A stretch of 29,248 nucleotides of DNA. Source: Planctomycetota bacterium (GTDB lineage Bacteria > Planctomycetota > PUPC01 > DSUN01). Location of the stretch: assembly GCA_016872875.1 (NCBI GenBank), contig VGYW01000054.1, positions 1-29,248 of the forward strand, written 5' to 3'. Positions 14,801 to 21,871 of this stretch are shown here, in pieces. A model generated the notes under the pieces. That model was not told where the DNA came from. It did no database searches and worked only from the letters and a program-made list of their open reading frames with translations. The first letter of the stretch is position 1, and every line of letters begins with the position of its first letter. A program made the position numbers and the translations under genes.

Positions 14801-16761
14801 GCCGTCTGCTCCAACTGAACGTCTGTTCCGACACGCTCGCCGCGGCCTGGGCCGCCCTCGCCCTCAAGAGCGCCGAGCGAGCGAAGCTCGTCGTGCCCCC
14901 CGCCGCACTCGAATCCCTCAAAGCCTATCTCGAAAGGGTCACTGGCGACGATGGCGCCGTCCGCGCGGGCGGGAAGGTTGACCTGTTGGCCACGGCTGCG
15001 GCCATGGCCGCCCGCGCCGCGCTCTGGGGCAAGGACGACGCGAAGGCCCTCGCCGCCGCACGCCTGCTCCTGCGCGCCCTGGCCGAAGCGCCTCACCTGC
15101 CGCCCGACGGCCTCTACACCCTCTACCTCACCACACTCGGGATGGAGAAGCTCGGCGGCGCGACGTGGCTCGCCTGGCGCAACTGGGCCGGCGAGCACCT
15201 CTACCGCATCCAGCGGAGTAGCGGCGACGACGCCGGCACCTGGGACCCCGAGGGCATCTGGACGCGCGGCAGGAGGCCCGTCCCCGCCCTCTGGCTCTCG
15301 TCGAAGGACTCGCGCTCGGCGATCGAGGCGGCGCTGGCCCGCGTGGGCGCCGAGCCACGCTTCCGCCCTGCCTACGAGGAGCTCGCCGCTGCCCTGGCCA
15401 CGACCTCCGACATTGCCCTCCTCCGCAGGATGCGCCATCGCGCCGCCGCAGTCTCACGCGATGCGGCGGCTCTCGTGGACTTCCGCATCGGGATGCTCCA
15501 CCTCGAGGGCGCGCGCTACGACGATGCCGGCGCCCACTTCCACCTGGCCTACGAGGCTGCGGGCCGGCCCGACAACGTCCTGGCCTTCCAGGTCGCCGTG
15601 CTCCGCTTCGCGGGCCGCGAGGCCGAGGCCCAGGACGCCCTCCTCGCCGAGCCGGGCAAGGGGCGGGTCGCGCAGTGGCGGCACCGCCTCCTGGCGGCGC
15701 TCCTCTTCGACCCCGCGATGAGGGCGCCCGACCCGGCGGCGTTCGTCCGCGAGCGACTCAAGGGTAGCTCGGCGGCCAGCGCCCCTGTTCTCTTCCAGCT
15801 CGCCGAGCTGGCGTCCCAGGCCGGGCGGCGGGATGCCGCGGCCGCCTTCCTCAAGCAGGCATACCACGGCACGGGGCGCCTGGCACTCCTCGTCGAGCCT
15901 TACATCACCGGCCTCTTCGCGGCCCAGGCGTACCAGGAGGCCGCCTCAGAGCTCGAAGCCGTCATCCAGTCGGGCTACCACACCGAATGGGCCTTCGAGC
16001 AACTCGCCGAGGCGTACCGCAAGCTTGGCCGCGACAAGTCCCCCGCCTATCTCCGCGCGCTCACGAGCCACGTCGAGGTCTTCCCACGCGACACCTCCCC
16101 TCGCGTCGCGCTCGCCGAGGCATACGAGTCGCTCGACCGCCCCGACGATGGCGTCGCCCAGCTCCTCGACGCAATCCGAATGTGCCCGGAGGGCCGCGAC
16201 CTCTACGGCCACCTCATCAGCCTCGCCCTTCGCCTCCGCCGCTTCGACCTCGCACTCGACACCTTCAAGAAGGCCGAAGGCCAGGGCCTCCGCGAGGACC
16301 AGCTCTACCTGCCCGGCGAGTCCTACCTCCGCGGGCTCCTGGAGGGCCAGGGCGAGCGCGTCGCGCCCGAGCTGGCACGCCGGCTGCGCCGCGCATTCCC
16401 GAAGGACCTCGCGGTCGAGCTTCGGTGGGACACGGCGCTCACGGACCTCGACCTCGACGTCACCGAGCCGGGGGGCGCAGCGTGCAACTACGGCCACAAG
16501 CAGACCCCCAGCGGCGGCGTCCTCGACCGCGACGACATAGACGGCCACGGCCCAGAAACCTACACCATCCCCACCGCCCAGCCGGGCAAGTACCGCATTG
16601 ACGTCGTCTACCACCGCGGCGACCTCCCCACCACCGCCACCGTCCGCATCTACCGCAACTGTGGCCGCGACACCGAGCGGGTCGAAACCCACGCCGCCGC
16701 CCTCGCCCGCTCCGGCCAGCGCCTCACCATCGCAACCGTGGACCTCTCCCCGCCGAGGTAG
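11857..16761 (+). CDS. Giant VIT / von Willebrand A / DUF2135 domain protein, exported
   Basis: A protein of about 1634 residues. The ATG at 11857 is preceded by AGGAGG and begins a secretion signal (GLLAVAVLPLSC, possibly a lipoprotein site). Residues about 60-180 form a VIT domain (QTFFNPTDQRAEGTFYFPLP). A vWA domain follows with an intact MIDAS metal site: DTSLS at 325-329, GGTNL and LLSDGIATLGE. The middle carries three EFFG motifs (E740, E782, E841) in acidic, helical, low-complexity sequence, then an alpha/alpha-barrel-like part (GDGPCGHALSTYALCEA) and helical TPR-like repeats. The last 100 residues (VELRWDTALTDLDLDV, GGVLDRDDIDGHGPE) are a DUF2135 beta domain. VIT/vWA proteins of this kind are usually surface or periplasmic assembly scaffolds; the exact role is unknown. 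A palindromic element is inserted in frame between the VIT and vWA domains. Confidence 0.93.
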   Translation: MWTPAPGRCVAAGLLAVAVLPLSCSPAPRRLSATPAAMVAEPAEQLAGALGRLYVYGTTGKAEPLEIRELRVRVSVQGPVAATEIEQTFFNPTDQRAEGTFYFPLPAGASISRLAMYVDGRLMEGELVERLRARQVYEEIVLRMRDPALMEWQEGNVFKTRVFPIPPRGPKRILIGYTQVLPMAGGERCYVYPLVSKATQASRIGRFELEATLSPVAQGAAVSVPDWPDAEVAYQGDAAQVRLSRTHFAPTRDLALRFTPKRTGSLELFTDRRAGEDGFFLLSFVWNADSSPSPPARSAGFSPSPTRPEGRTTNPEGRDWVLMVDTSLSRRADMHRAQLAAARLLLEQLGPADRFAVMTFDVEPKLHHGRLVSGRPAIEEALEALKGVTPLGGTNLAAAFAALDAFLATASARGPAEVVLLSDGIATLGESEPAKLLAQAKKTLELRRVRLHALAFGSEVDRLVLQELAVEKGGLFRSVVPGEEVEREVLRFAQAVRAPYLPNPKVSLPDGTYDIHPERLGTLIGGEELIVLGRYKQAGRAAVRLDWAEAEFDFPETDSRHVFVPRLWARERLDALLRQPQTPEVRSQAIALSQEFTLITPYTSFLVLETENDYKRYGIDRRVRRRYWEEAGKLRTAPPREELRLFAPESPSDDGDSDDRRLAERHAEMRKEGKLRQFSLADLDLSLLGSRYLNGREVATALASATRLLCEAAERKEQARDSEEERLTGEPAFWRSLTDEFFGEGRSLADEAARRLAGGERGQAQFADAIDPSAPLARVRQEFFGGDAEGDAEGQPPASAAERFAAALDAARDAARERSQALASDAGYSSSGGGGVQMAQEFFGGDEADDDRLERMARRANRDFMVYFRNGRVALEAPKAEGDWGTDALQWLHERHRSGLAAGSTHEAAALALLAFLGERDPESIGKDGILDLVPCLLERQGANGQVGDGPCGHALSTYALCEASRFVKAARLRQAAEAAVSRLLQLNVCSDTLAAAWAALALKSAERAKLVVPPAALESLKAYLERVTGDDGAVRAGGKVDLLATAAAMAARAALWGKDDAKALAAARLLLRALAEAPHLPPDGLYTLYLTTLGMEKLGGATWLAWRNWAGEHLYRIQRSSGDDAGTWDPEGIWTRGRRPVPALWLSSKDSRSAIEAALARVGAEPRFRPAYEELAAALATTSDIALLRRMRHRAAAVSRDAAALVDFRIGMLHLEGARYDDAGAHFHLAYEAAGRPDNVLAFQVAVLRFAGREAEAQDALLAEPGKGRVAQWRHRLLAALLFDPAMRAPDPAAFVRERLKGSSAASAPVLFQLAELASQAGRRDAAAAFLKQAYHGTGRLALLVEPYITGLFAAQAYQEAASELEAVIQSGYHTEWAFEQLAEAYRKLGRDKSPAYLRALTSHVEVFPRDTSPRVALAEAYESLDRPDDGVAQLLDAIRMCPEGRDLYGHLISLALRLRRFDLALDTFKKAEGQGLREDQLYLPGESYLRGLLEGQGERVAPELARRLRRAFPKDLAVELRWDTALTDLDLDVTEPGGAACNYGHKQTPSGGVLDRDDIDGHGPETYTIPTAQPGKYRIDVVYHRGDLPTTATVRIYRNCGRDTERVETHAAALARSGQRLTIATVDLSPPR
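12746..12794. repeat. GTAGTGCGGGC palindromic element inside the VIT/vWA coding sequence
   Basis: The same 49-52 bp element as the intergenic copies at 6853 and 11572, here translated in frame as SAGFSPSPTRPEGRTT. It sits in the linker between the VIT domain and the first strand of the vWA domain (DWVLMVDTS). The frame continues unbroken for over 1300 residues afterwards. Confidence 0.92.
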
Positions 16762-16858
16762 CTTCTGATGCTATGAAGCAAGCCTCCAAGCCGGTAGAAT
16801 CGGGGTTGAAGTAGGCCGAGGTGGTCTCGGTCGCCCGAATCACGGAAGGAGGCTTGCT

Positions 16859-17287
16859 ATGTGGTACGTGGGCTTGGACGTGCACTCGAAACGGTCGTCG
16901 TATTGTGTCCTGGACCAAGTAGGCCAGGTGGTCCAGGAGAAGACGATCAAAGGACCGGAGTCCAAGATACTCGGGGAGCTGGCGGAGGCCAAGCATGCGT
17001 TTGCGATAGCGTACGAGGCGTCGTGCAACTACGGGTATCTGTACGAGGAGCTTTCCAAGGTGGCGTATCGCGTTGTGGTGGCGCACCCGGCTCAGCTTGG
17101 GCTGATCTTCCGGTCGAAGCGGAAGAACGACCGTGTGGACGCGAAGAAGCTTGCGAAGCTGTTGCTGCTGGACATGGTGCCGACGGTTCACGTGCCCTCT
17201 CGGGGGGTGCGAGCGTGGCGGGGGATGATCGAGCACGGGCAGCGGCAGGTGGATGTCTTCCCCGCAAGGAGGCCGCCAGCGAACTGA
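16859..17287 (+). pseudogene. IS110-family transposase, 5' fragment
   Basis: AGGAGG precedes an ATG that starts WYVGLDVHSKRSSYCVLD, the first Asp-containing motif of the IS110 DEDD transposase domain. YEASCNYGYLYEEL and NDRVDAKKLAKL supply the next acidic motifs, and VHVPS follows as in the family. Homology stops within RAWRGMIEHGQRQV (about 17250), after which the frame runs into unrelated residues and TGA. A complete IS110 transposase is about 300-400 residues with a C-terminal Transposase_20 domain, which is missing here. The left flank from about 16785 may be the IS end. It is probably inactive, although the three early acidic motifs survive. Confidence 0.9.
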
Positions 17288-17342
17288 ACCCGAGCCGCAC
17301 TCGGAGCATCCGGGTTGAGTATGTCGATCGAGCTTGCCGTTT

Positions 17343-17357
17343 GTAGTGCGGGCTTTA
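17343..17357. repeat. Truncated left arm of the GTAGTGCGGGC element
   Basis: GTAGTGCGGGCTTTA matches the left arm of the complete elements at 6853, 11572 and 12746, but the right arm is absent and the sequence passes directly into unrelated DNA. This marks a recombination or deletion junction beside the IS110 fragment. Confidence 0.8.
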
Positions 17358-17368
17358 GGGGATAGCGC

Positions 17369-17581
17369 ATGCGTGGCGCCGCTTGCACGGGCAGCCTGGT
17401 TCTTGTGCTGTTCCCGTGCTTCGCCGCACTGGCGCTCGCCGGCACGGCTTCGGTCGCCGAGCGGCCACGGCCCGCTCGGCGCGCTCTACCCGACGAAGAC
17501 CCGGACCGCGTCGCCTCGCCGATGTTCTCGGGCGGGATGCGCTGGCGGGGCCGCTTCATCGAGACGGCGTGGATGACGTAG
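17369..17581 (+). pseudogene. Possible signal-peptide gene stub
   Basis: A 70-residue frame beginning MRGAACTGSLVLVLFPCF and continuing as a hydrophobic, alanine-rich signal peptide (AALALAGTASVA), then a short Arg/Pro-rich segment. From about 17495 onward the DNA is the antisense of the macro-domain remnant on the other strand, so the mature protein has been replaced. This is best read as the 5' end of an exported protein gene cut off at a rearrangement junction. It may be chance coding. Confidence 0.3.
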
Positions 17582-17700
17582 CGCAAGGGCAGCGAACCGG
17601 CCCTCGTCGCCACCGCCTTCACCCGCGTGATGTCCCCCTTCCGGATGTCAATCGTGATCCGGCGCACCAGCCATGTCCCCTGTCGAGAGTCACCTATCAC
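17495..17700 (-). pseudogene. Macro-domain (ADP-ribose-binding) protein remnant
   Basis: Read on the minus strand, the frame gives ITIDIRKGDITRVKA, the first strand and GDIT motif of macro domains. It jumps at once to GSLPLRYVIHAVSM and IPPENIGEATRS, which match the later AGxLPxRYVIHAV segment and following helix. The part between them, normally containing the Asn- and Gly-rich ADP-ribose loop, has been deleted in frame, and everything after GEATRS (near 17495) is lost to unrelated sequence. Macro domains bind or hydrolyse ADP-ribose marks and are sometimes part of defence or toxin-antitoxin systems. This copy cannot fold normally. Its left end overlaps the stop region of the neighbouring 216-residue gene by 4 bases. 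Confidence 0.65.
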
Positions 17701-18347
17701 AGGCTCACCTGTTCAAGCTTGGACCCATCGAGGTTCAGGAAGTGGATGGTCGCCCAGGGCTCTTGCTCCAGGAGCTGACCCACTTCCTTGCGATAGAAGT
17801 CGTACCAGTAGTCGCGCGGGTGGATCCGGATCTTGTCGCTGTCCTTGCGCCGCCCCTCGTTATACTGCCCCTCGGCGGTCCACATGGCCCACCACGCCCC
17901 AGGGTCGGGCTGATCCGGTAGCGTGGTGATGATCAGATAGGGCGGTGGCTGCGCGCCGCGCTTGTGGAACTCGCGTCTTGCCCACCCGATGAATTGTCCG
18001 ACATCCTTCACCGGGATTCGGGCATCACTTGAGTTTGGGCTCTCGTAGTCAATGACCAGGATCACTTCGCCGTCGGAGGTCCGGGCGGCAGCATCCGGTT
18101 GGAACTTGCACCCGCGCCCGAGGTTGAAACGGACATCAACGTCCACGGCAGCGACCTCAGGCAGCGCCCAGCACGCCTTGACAATGAGGCCCACTGTGCG
18201 CGGGTGCGTGAGATTCTGACCCGTCTGCGTGAACTCGAAGCTGTTGTAGAAACCGTCCGGCAAGAGCAGGCTTGGAGAGCCGGAGATGGCATTCCTGAGC
18301 TCAGCCACAAGTCGCCTCTCCACATTGCTGAGAGGGCGCGTGTTCAT
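17697..18347 (-). CDS. Unknown 216-residue protein coupled to an antitoxin-like gene (possible nuclease)
   Basis: Its ATG (18347) overlaps the stop of the upstream antitoxin-like gene in an ATGA, so the pair is translationally coupled, the usual arrangement for antitoxin and toxin. No family is recognised with certainty. A central segment, FNLGRGCKFQPDAAAR, then EVILVIDYESPNSSD and VKDVGQFIGW, has an Asp followed by a hydrophobic strand ending in acidic residues, reminiscent of PD-(D/E)XK nucleases or Uma2-like proteins, though the expected Lys is not clear. The C-terminal part is aromatic-rich (RDYWYDFYRKEVGQLL). There is no signal peptide or membrane segment. It could be a new toxin type replacing the usual ParE/RelE partner, or an unrelated gene sharing the operon. 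Confidence 0.85.
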   Translation of the reverse strand: MNTRPLSNVERRLVAELRNAISGSPSLLLPDGFYNSFEFTQTGQNLTHPRTVGLIVKACWALPEVAAVDVDVRFNLGRGCKFQPDAAARTSDGEVILVIDYESPNSSDARIPVKDVGQFIGWARREFHKRGAQPPPYLIITTLPDQPDPGAWWAMWTAEGQYNEGRRKDSDKIRIHPRDYWYDFYRKEVGQLLEQEPWATIHFLNLDGSKLEQVSL

Positions 18348-18631
18348 TCTGTCTTCCTCCTGCGCGGGGACGTGCGCCGGGTTCGCTTTCGAGCCGCCGC
18401 CTTTGCCATCTCGACAGCCAAGTCGGATGGGAGCGCTATCGTCTCACCGCGGTCGTAGGCATCAAGGCGGGCCTCGGCCTCCTTCGCCCAGGCCTCCTCA
18501 ACCCGGCGGAGGTACTCGGGCTCAAGAGTGAAGATGAGTTGGTCGGCCAGCTCAACCCGTTCTTCGGGGGGAAGCGAACGAGCTTCCTTGAGGATGCGCA
18601 TTCCGCGCTCAGATAGCTCGTGGGCGCCCAT
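18344..18631 (-). CDS. Addiction-module antitoxin, PF09720-like (second copy)
   Basis: A 95-residue acidic helical protein with LPPEERVELADQLIFTLEP followed by VEEAWAKEAEARLDAYDRGE, the hallmark of the PF09720 unstable-antitoxin family. The family normally precedes and neutralises a ParE/RelE-type toxin. Here the gene overlapping its stop codon encodes the unknown 216-residue protein instead. The C-terminal tail (AAARKRTRRTSPRRRKTE) is unusually basic and longer than in the 75-residue paralogue at 18990-19217, and could contact nucleic acid or the new partner. It lies 50 bp downstream of the ParE-like toxin gene, so all four genes are likely one transcript. Confidence 0.88.
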   Translation of the reverse strand: MGAHELSERGMRILKEARSLPPEERVELADQLIFTLEPEYLRRVEEAWAKEAEARLDAYDRGETIALPSDLAVEMAKAAARKRTRRTSPRRRKTE

Positions 18632-18681
18632 GGTCTGCTATCCTCCATCTGCTTGCTCGAGGAGGTGGTCCGGATCCAGCT

Positions 18682-18993
18682 TCAAAGACCCAACTCCAGG
18701 AGCCTTGTCTGCCACGTCTCAGGGCTTCGACGAAGGTCCAAGACAGCCAGGACCTCGATGCGTCCGCGGTGTATCCTATAGCAGATGCCAGAGAGGAACT
18801 TGTGGGTCTGGCAGCGACGGAACCCGCCGCCCAAGTCAAACCAAGCATGCGGGTGCCGGACAACTCTGGCGATGGCGGCTTCGACCTCCTGGCCGAACTT
18901 GCCTCCCAGCCCCAACTCCTGGGCATCGTAGAAGGCCATGTTCTCTCGCAGGTCCCCTACGGCTGGCAAGGCCCACGCAACGTCCATCCTCAT
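18682..18993 (-). CDS. ParE/RelE-family toxin
   Basis: A 103-residue toxin of the ParE/RelE superfamily. The fold pattern is visible as two N-terminal helices (VGDLRENMAFYDAQ, FGQEVEAAIARVVRHP), the central strand KFLSGICYRIHRGRIEV and the terminal LAVLDLRRSPETW. ParE-type toxins poison gyrase and RelE types cleave mRNA on the ribosome; the sequence alone does not decide between them, and RelE catalytic residues are not obvious. Its ATG overlaps the stop codon of the 75-residue antitoxin gene in an ATGA, a standard coupled type II toxin-antitoxin pair. The cytoplasmic complex would be expected to repress its own promoter upstream of 19217. Confidence 0.9.
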   Translation of the reverse strand: MRMDVAWALPAVGDLRENMAFYDAQELGLGGKFGQEVEAAIARVVRHPHAWFDLGGGFRRCQTHKFLSGICYRIHRGRIEVLAVLDLRRSPETWQTRLLELGL

Positions 18994-19217
18994 CTCTTCC
19001 TGCGAGCCATCTCGAAGGCTTCGGCGGTGGACACTGTCTTGAACTCACCCCGGTCAAGGGCTTCGGCGCGCGCCCGTACCTCCTTCAGGTGACTCGCGGT
19101 GATCTCCTCGGCGGAAGCGGAATCCAGGCTCGACTGGAGTAGCTCGACAAGCTCGGCGCGCTCCAAGGGAGGAAGCAGCAGAGCCTGCTCAAGAAGACGG
19201 GCGGTTTGCTCCGACAT
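18990..19217 (-). CDS. Addiction-module antitoxin, PF09720-like
   Basis: A 75-residue antitoxin with LLPPLERAELVELLQSSLD and EVRARAEALDRGEFKTVST, the conserved core of the PF09720 family. It is first in the minus-strand toxin-antitoxin operon and overlaps the ParE-like toxin gene by 4 bases. It should bind and inactivate that toxin through its C-terminal half (TAEAFEMARRKR). It is related to, but clearly diverged from, the 95-residue antitoxin encoded two genes downstream, so cross-talk between the two is possible but not certain. Confidence 0.9.
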   Translation of the reverse strand: MSEQTARLLEQALLLPPLERAELVELLQSSLDSASAEEITASHLKEVRARAEALDRGEFKTVSTAEAFEMARRKR

Positions 19218-19402
19218 ATCGGCGTCTCCTCAGACACTAGGTGGCGCTCTGCATTTGTATCTCGCTCTCAGGCATCATGGTATAGCCCCGCGCCTCGATT
19301 GTCAAGGCGAAACGCCGCACACTTTGACTCTCTGGCCGCCCAGGCTGTAAGCTATATGCTGTTCATCGTGCCCTGCTCCTGGACTGATTCTGGGTTCAAC
19401 CT

Positions 19403-21745
19403 ATGAGCGTTGCTGGCGAGTTGGCCGCGGCCACGCGGGAGCTGCGGGAAGAGGTGCGGCGGGATGCCGCGCCCTTCAGCGAACGGCTGCTGCTCGTGGC
19501 CGAGGCGTTCCGCGAGTGCGAGGGTGAGGTCTATCGCGGGATGCGGACGGCGCGGGCGACTCGCCGCGTCTTCGAGAAGATGCCCATCAAAATCCGCCGC
19601 GGCGAAATCCTTGTCGGTTGGCACCCGAACAGCCACCCCGATGAGGCGACGAAGAAGGCCATCCAGGACGCCGCCGCCTATCTCCGCACGCAAACCTACT
19701 GGGTCTGGGCGTCCGAGGGGCACATGGCGCCAGGCTACCCGACGCTGCTCCGCGACGGCATCGGGGGCACGCTCCGCCGCATCGAGGAGCTTCGCTCGCG
19801 TCTCGACCCTCTCGACCCCGCGACCCCCGCGAAGCAGGCATTCTACGATTCCGCCCGCGTCTCCCTCGAAGCCTTCCAGCACCTCATCCGCCGCTATGCC
19901 GCCCTCGCCCGCGAGATGGCCGGGGCCGCTGCCATTGTCGCGCTTTCGCGCGAAAGCGCGACGGACCCGCGCCTCACAGGAGCAGGCACCGCACCCTCGG
20001 ACGGCGACGTGCGGGAGGGTGGGATTGTCGCGCTTTCGCGCGAAAGCGCGACGGTCCAGCCAGCCCATACGCGGGACAGAGACGTCCCGCCCACGGTGAG
20101 CGAGGAGTGGTGGGCGGCGGAGCTTCGCACCATCGCCGCCATTTGCGACCACATCGCCGCCGAGCCGGCCCGCTCGTTCCGCGAGGCCATCCAACTGATG
20201 TGGTTCCTCTACCTCGCCGTCTGCCTCGAGGCGAGCGAGAGCCACCACTGCTTCGGCCCAGGCCGCCCCGACCAATACCTCTACCCCTACTATGTCCGCG
20301 ACCGCGAGGCGGGCACCCTCGACGACGCGACGCTCGAGGCCCTCCTCGGCCAGCTCTTCATCAAGTGCAACGAGTTCGAGGGGCGCGGGATGTCGGCCGT
20401 CATCCTCGTCCTCGGCGGCCGCAAGCCCGACGGCTCGGACGCGACGAACGAGCTCTCCTACGAGTTCCTCGAGGCCTGCGGCCGCGTGAGGATGTATTTC
20501 CCCGGCTGCGACATCTCCTGGCACCGCGGGCTCGACGCCGAGTTCATGCGCTGCGGCGTGGCCCTCCTCCGCAACGGCAACGGGCAGCCGTCCTTCTTCA
20601 ACGACGAGGCGATCGTCCGCGGCCTGGTCCGCAAAGGCATCCCCTTCGAGCACGCGGTTGACCACCTGCCGAGCACATGCACCGAGACCTCGATTGCCGG
20701 CCGCACGAACCCGTGGGTCGCGCATCCCTACGTCAACATCGCCCTCTCGCTCCTCCACGCGCTCTTCGATGGCCAGGCGCCGGGCACCAACGAGCCCAAT
20801 CGCCCCCGCACTGGCCTGCCGCAGACCTTTGCGGAGCTGAAGGACGCCTTCTTCCGCCAGCTCGAATACGACGCCCGCCAGGCTGTGGCCCGCGTGCTGC
20901 GCGACCAGTGGCAAGCCTCGATGTACCGCCTCTTCCCGCTCCTGTCGTGCTTCATCCAGGATTGCCTCGGGCGCGGCCGCGACATCGCCCAGGGCGGATG
21001 CCTCTACACCTTCCTCCAGCCCGAGGCCGTAGGCACGTCGAACGTCGTGGATGGCCTGGCCGCGGTCAAGGTGCTGGTCGAAGACGAACGGCGGTTCGCC
21101 CTCGACGACTTCCGCGCGGCCATCCGCGCCAACTTCGAGGGCCACGACGAGCTTCGCCGAGCCATCCTCCGCGACTGCCCGAAGCACGGCAACGACGTCC
21201 CCTGGGTCAACCAGCTCTTCGCCGACGTTGCGGGCGCCTGGTGCTCCTATCTGGAGGGCCACACAAGCCTCTTCGGCGGACCCGTCCTCCCCGGCTTCCT
21301 CGGCTGGACCGTCTGGATACAGTTCGGGGAGCAGACGGCCGCGACGCCCGACGGGCGGCTGGCGGGCGAGCCGCTCGCCCACTCGGTCGTCCACCGCAGC
21401 GGCGTCAAGGTCAAGGGCTTCCCATCGGTCGTCCTCTCCGCCTCGGGCCTCGACCAGTCGCGCGGCCTCGGCGGCATCACGTTCAACGTCCGCTTCGGCG
21501 CCAACTCGCTCGCCGCCGAGGGCGGCGTCGAGCGGCTCAAGGCCATGATCGAGGCCGCCTTCGACCTCGGCACCTACCAGGTGCAGGTTGACCTCGCCAG
21601 CAGCGAGGTTCTCCGCGACGCCCAGGCCCACCCCGAGGCCCACACCGACCTCTTCGTCCGCATTGGCGGCTACCTTGTCCCCTTCACCCTACTTCCCCCC
21701 AAGGCCCAGGCCGACATCCTCGCCCGCACCGAGCTGGAGCTGTGA
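19403..21745 (+). CDS. Glycyl radical enzyme (pyruvate formate-lyase/dehydratase superfamily), substrate unknown
   Basis: A 780-residue glycyl radical enzyme. The PFL-like barrel is recognisable from VFEKMPIKIRRGEILVG through SFREAIQLMWFLYLAVCLE and DISWHRG. The thiyl radical site is STCTETSIAGRT (C426 with the CxE spacing of the dehydratase/lyase branch, not the Cys-Cys pair of true PFL). The glycyl radical loop is RIGGY (753-757, G756) with LVPFTLLPPKAQADILART after it. The enzyme needs oxygen-free conditions and activation by the radical-SAM protein encoded at 22571-23548. The substrate could be a diol, a quaternary amine, a sulfonate or something else; pocket residues do not settle it. 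Residues about 177-229 are not part of the fold: they derive from three palindromic repeats inserted in frame. No clear ribosome binding site precedes the ATG. Confidence 0.92.
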   Translation: MSVAGELAAATRELREEVRRDAAPFSERLLLVAEAFRECEGEVYRGMRTARATRRVFEKMPIKIRRGEILVGWHPNSHPDEATKKAIQDAAAYLRTQTYWVWASEGHMAPGYPTLLRDGIGGTLRRIEELRSRLDPLDPATPAKQAFYDSARVSLEAFQHLIRRYAALAREMAGAAAIVALSRESATDPRLTGAGTAPSDGDVREGGIVALSRESATVQPAHTRDRDVPPTVSEEWWAAELRTIAAICDHIAAEPARSFREAIQLMWFLYLAVCLEASESHHCFGPGRPDQYLYPYYVRDREAGTLDDATLEALLGQLFIKCNEFEGRGMSAVILVLGGRKPDGSDATNELSYEFLEACGRVRMYFPGCDISWHRGLDAEFMRCGVALLRNGNGQPSFFNDEAIVRGLVRKGIPFEHAVDHLPSTCTETSIAGRTNPWVAHPYVNIALSLLHALFDGQAPGTNEPNRPRTGLPQTFAELKDAFFRQLEYDARQAVARVLRDQWQASMYRLFPLLSCFIQDCLGRGRDIAQGGCLYTFLQPEAVGTSNVVDGLAAVKVLVEDERRFALDDFRAAIRANFEGHDELRRAILRDCPKHGNDVPWVNQLFADVAGAWCSYLEGHTSLFGGPVLPGFLGWTVWIQFGEQTAATPDGRLAGEPLAHSVVHRSGVKVKGFPSVVLSASGLDQSRGLGGITFNVRFGANSLAAEGGVERLKAMIEAAFDLGTYQVQVDLASSEVLRDAQAHPEAHTDLFVRIGGYLVPFTLLPPKAQADILARTELEL
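19937..19962. repeat. 26-bp perfect palindrome, copy 1, inside the glycyl radical enzyme gene
   Basis: GTCGCGCTTTCGC followed by its exact reverse complement. It is translated in frame as VALSRESAT. Identical copies are at 20027-20052 and 29216-29241. Confidence 0.95.
20027..20052. repeat. 26-bp perfect palindrome, copy 2, inside the glycyl radical enzyme gene
   Basis: Identical to copy 1 (19937-19962), in the same orientation and frame, 90 bp downstream, again giving VALSRESAT. Flanks GGGATT and GGTCC match, in reverse complement, the flanks of the intergenic copy at the window's end. Confidence 0.95.
20071..20090. repeat. Third hairpin repeat inside the glycyl radical enzyme gene
   Basis: GCGGGAC and GTCCCGC arms around a short AGAGAC loop, a different palindrome from the two copies just upstream. 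It is translated as part of TRDRDVPP before normal enzyme sequence resumes at SEEWWAAELRTIAAIC. Confidence 0.75.
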
Positions 21746-21871
21746 AGCTAACGGGGTCTCCCCGAGCGCTCTCTCGCATCTCGGCTCGCCATTGCAATCC
21801 GGCCCACGGGCAGTTATACTCTTGGGTGGGAACGACTGGGGCGACGCGTCAACAATGATGGGCTGAGCCGA

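Noticed and set aside
13894..15438. Minus-strand frame of about 500 residues inside the VIT/vWA gene
   Set aside because: Same reasoning: antisense shadow of a protein with recognisable domains at both ends.
19352..21643. Long minus-strand open frame opposite the glycyl radical enzyme
   Set aside because: It is a shadow of a well-supported gene; low-complexity product with no motif.
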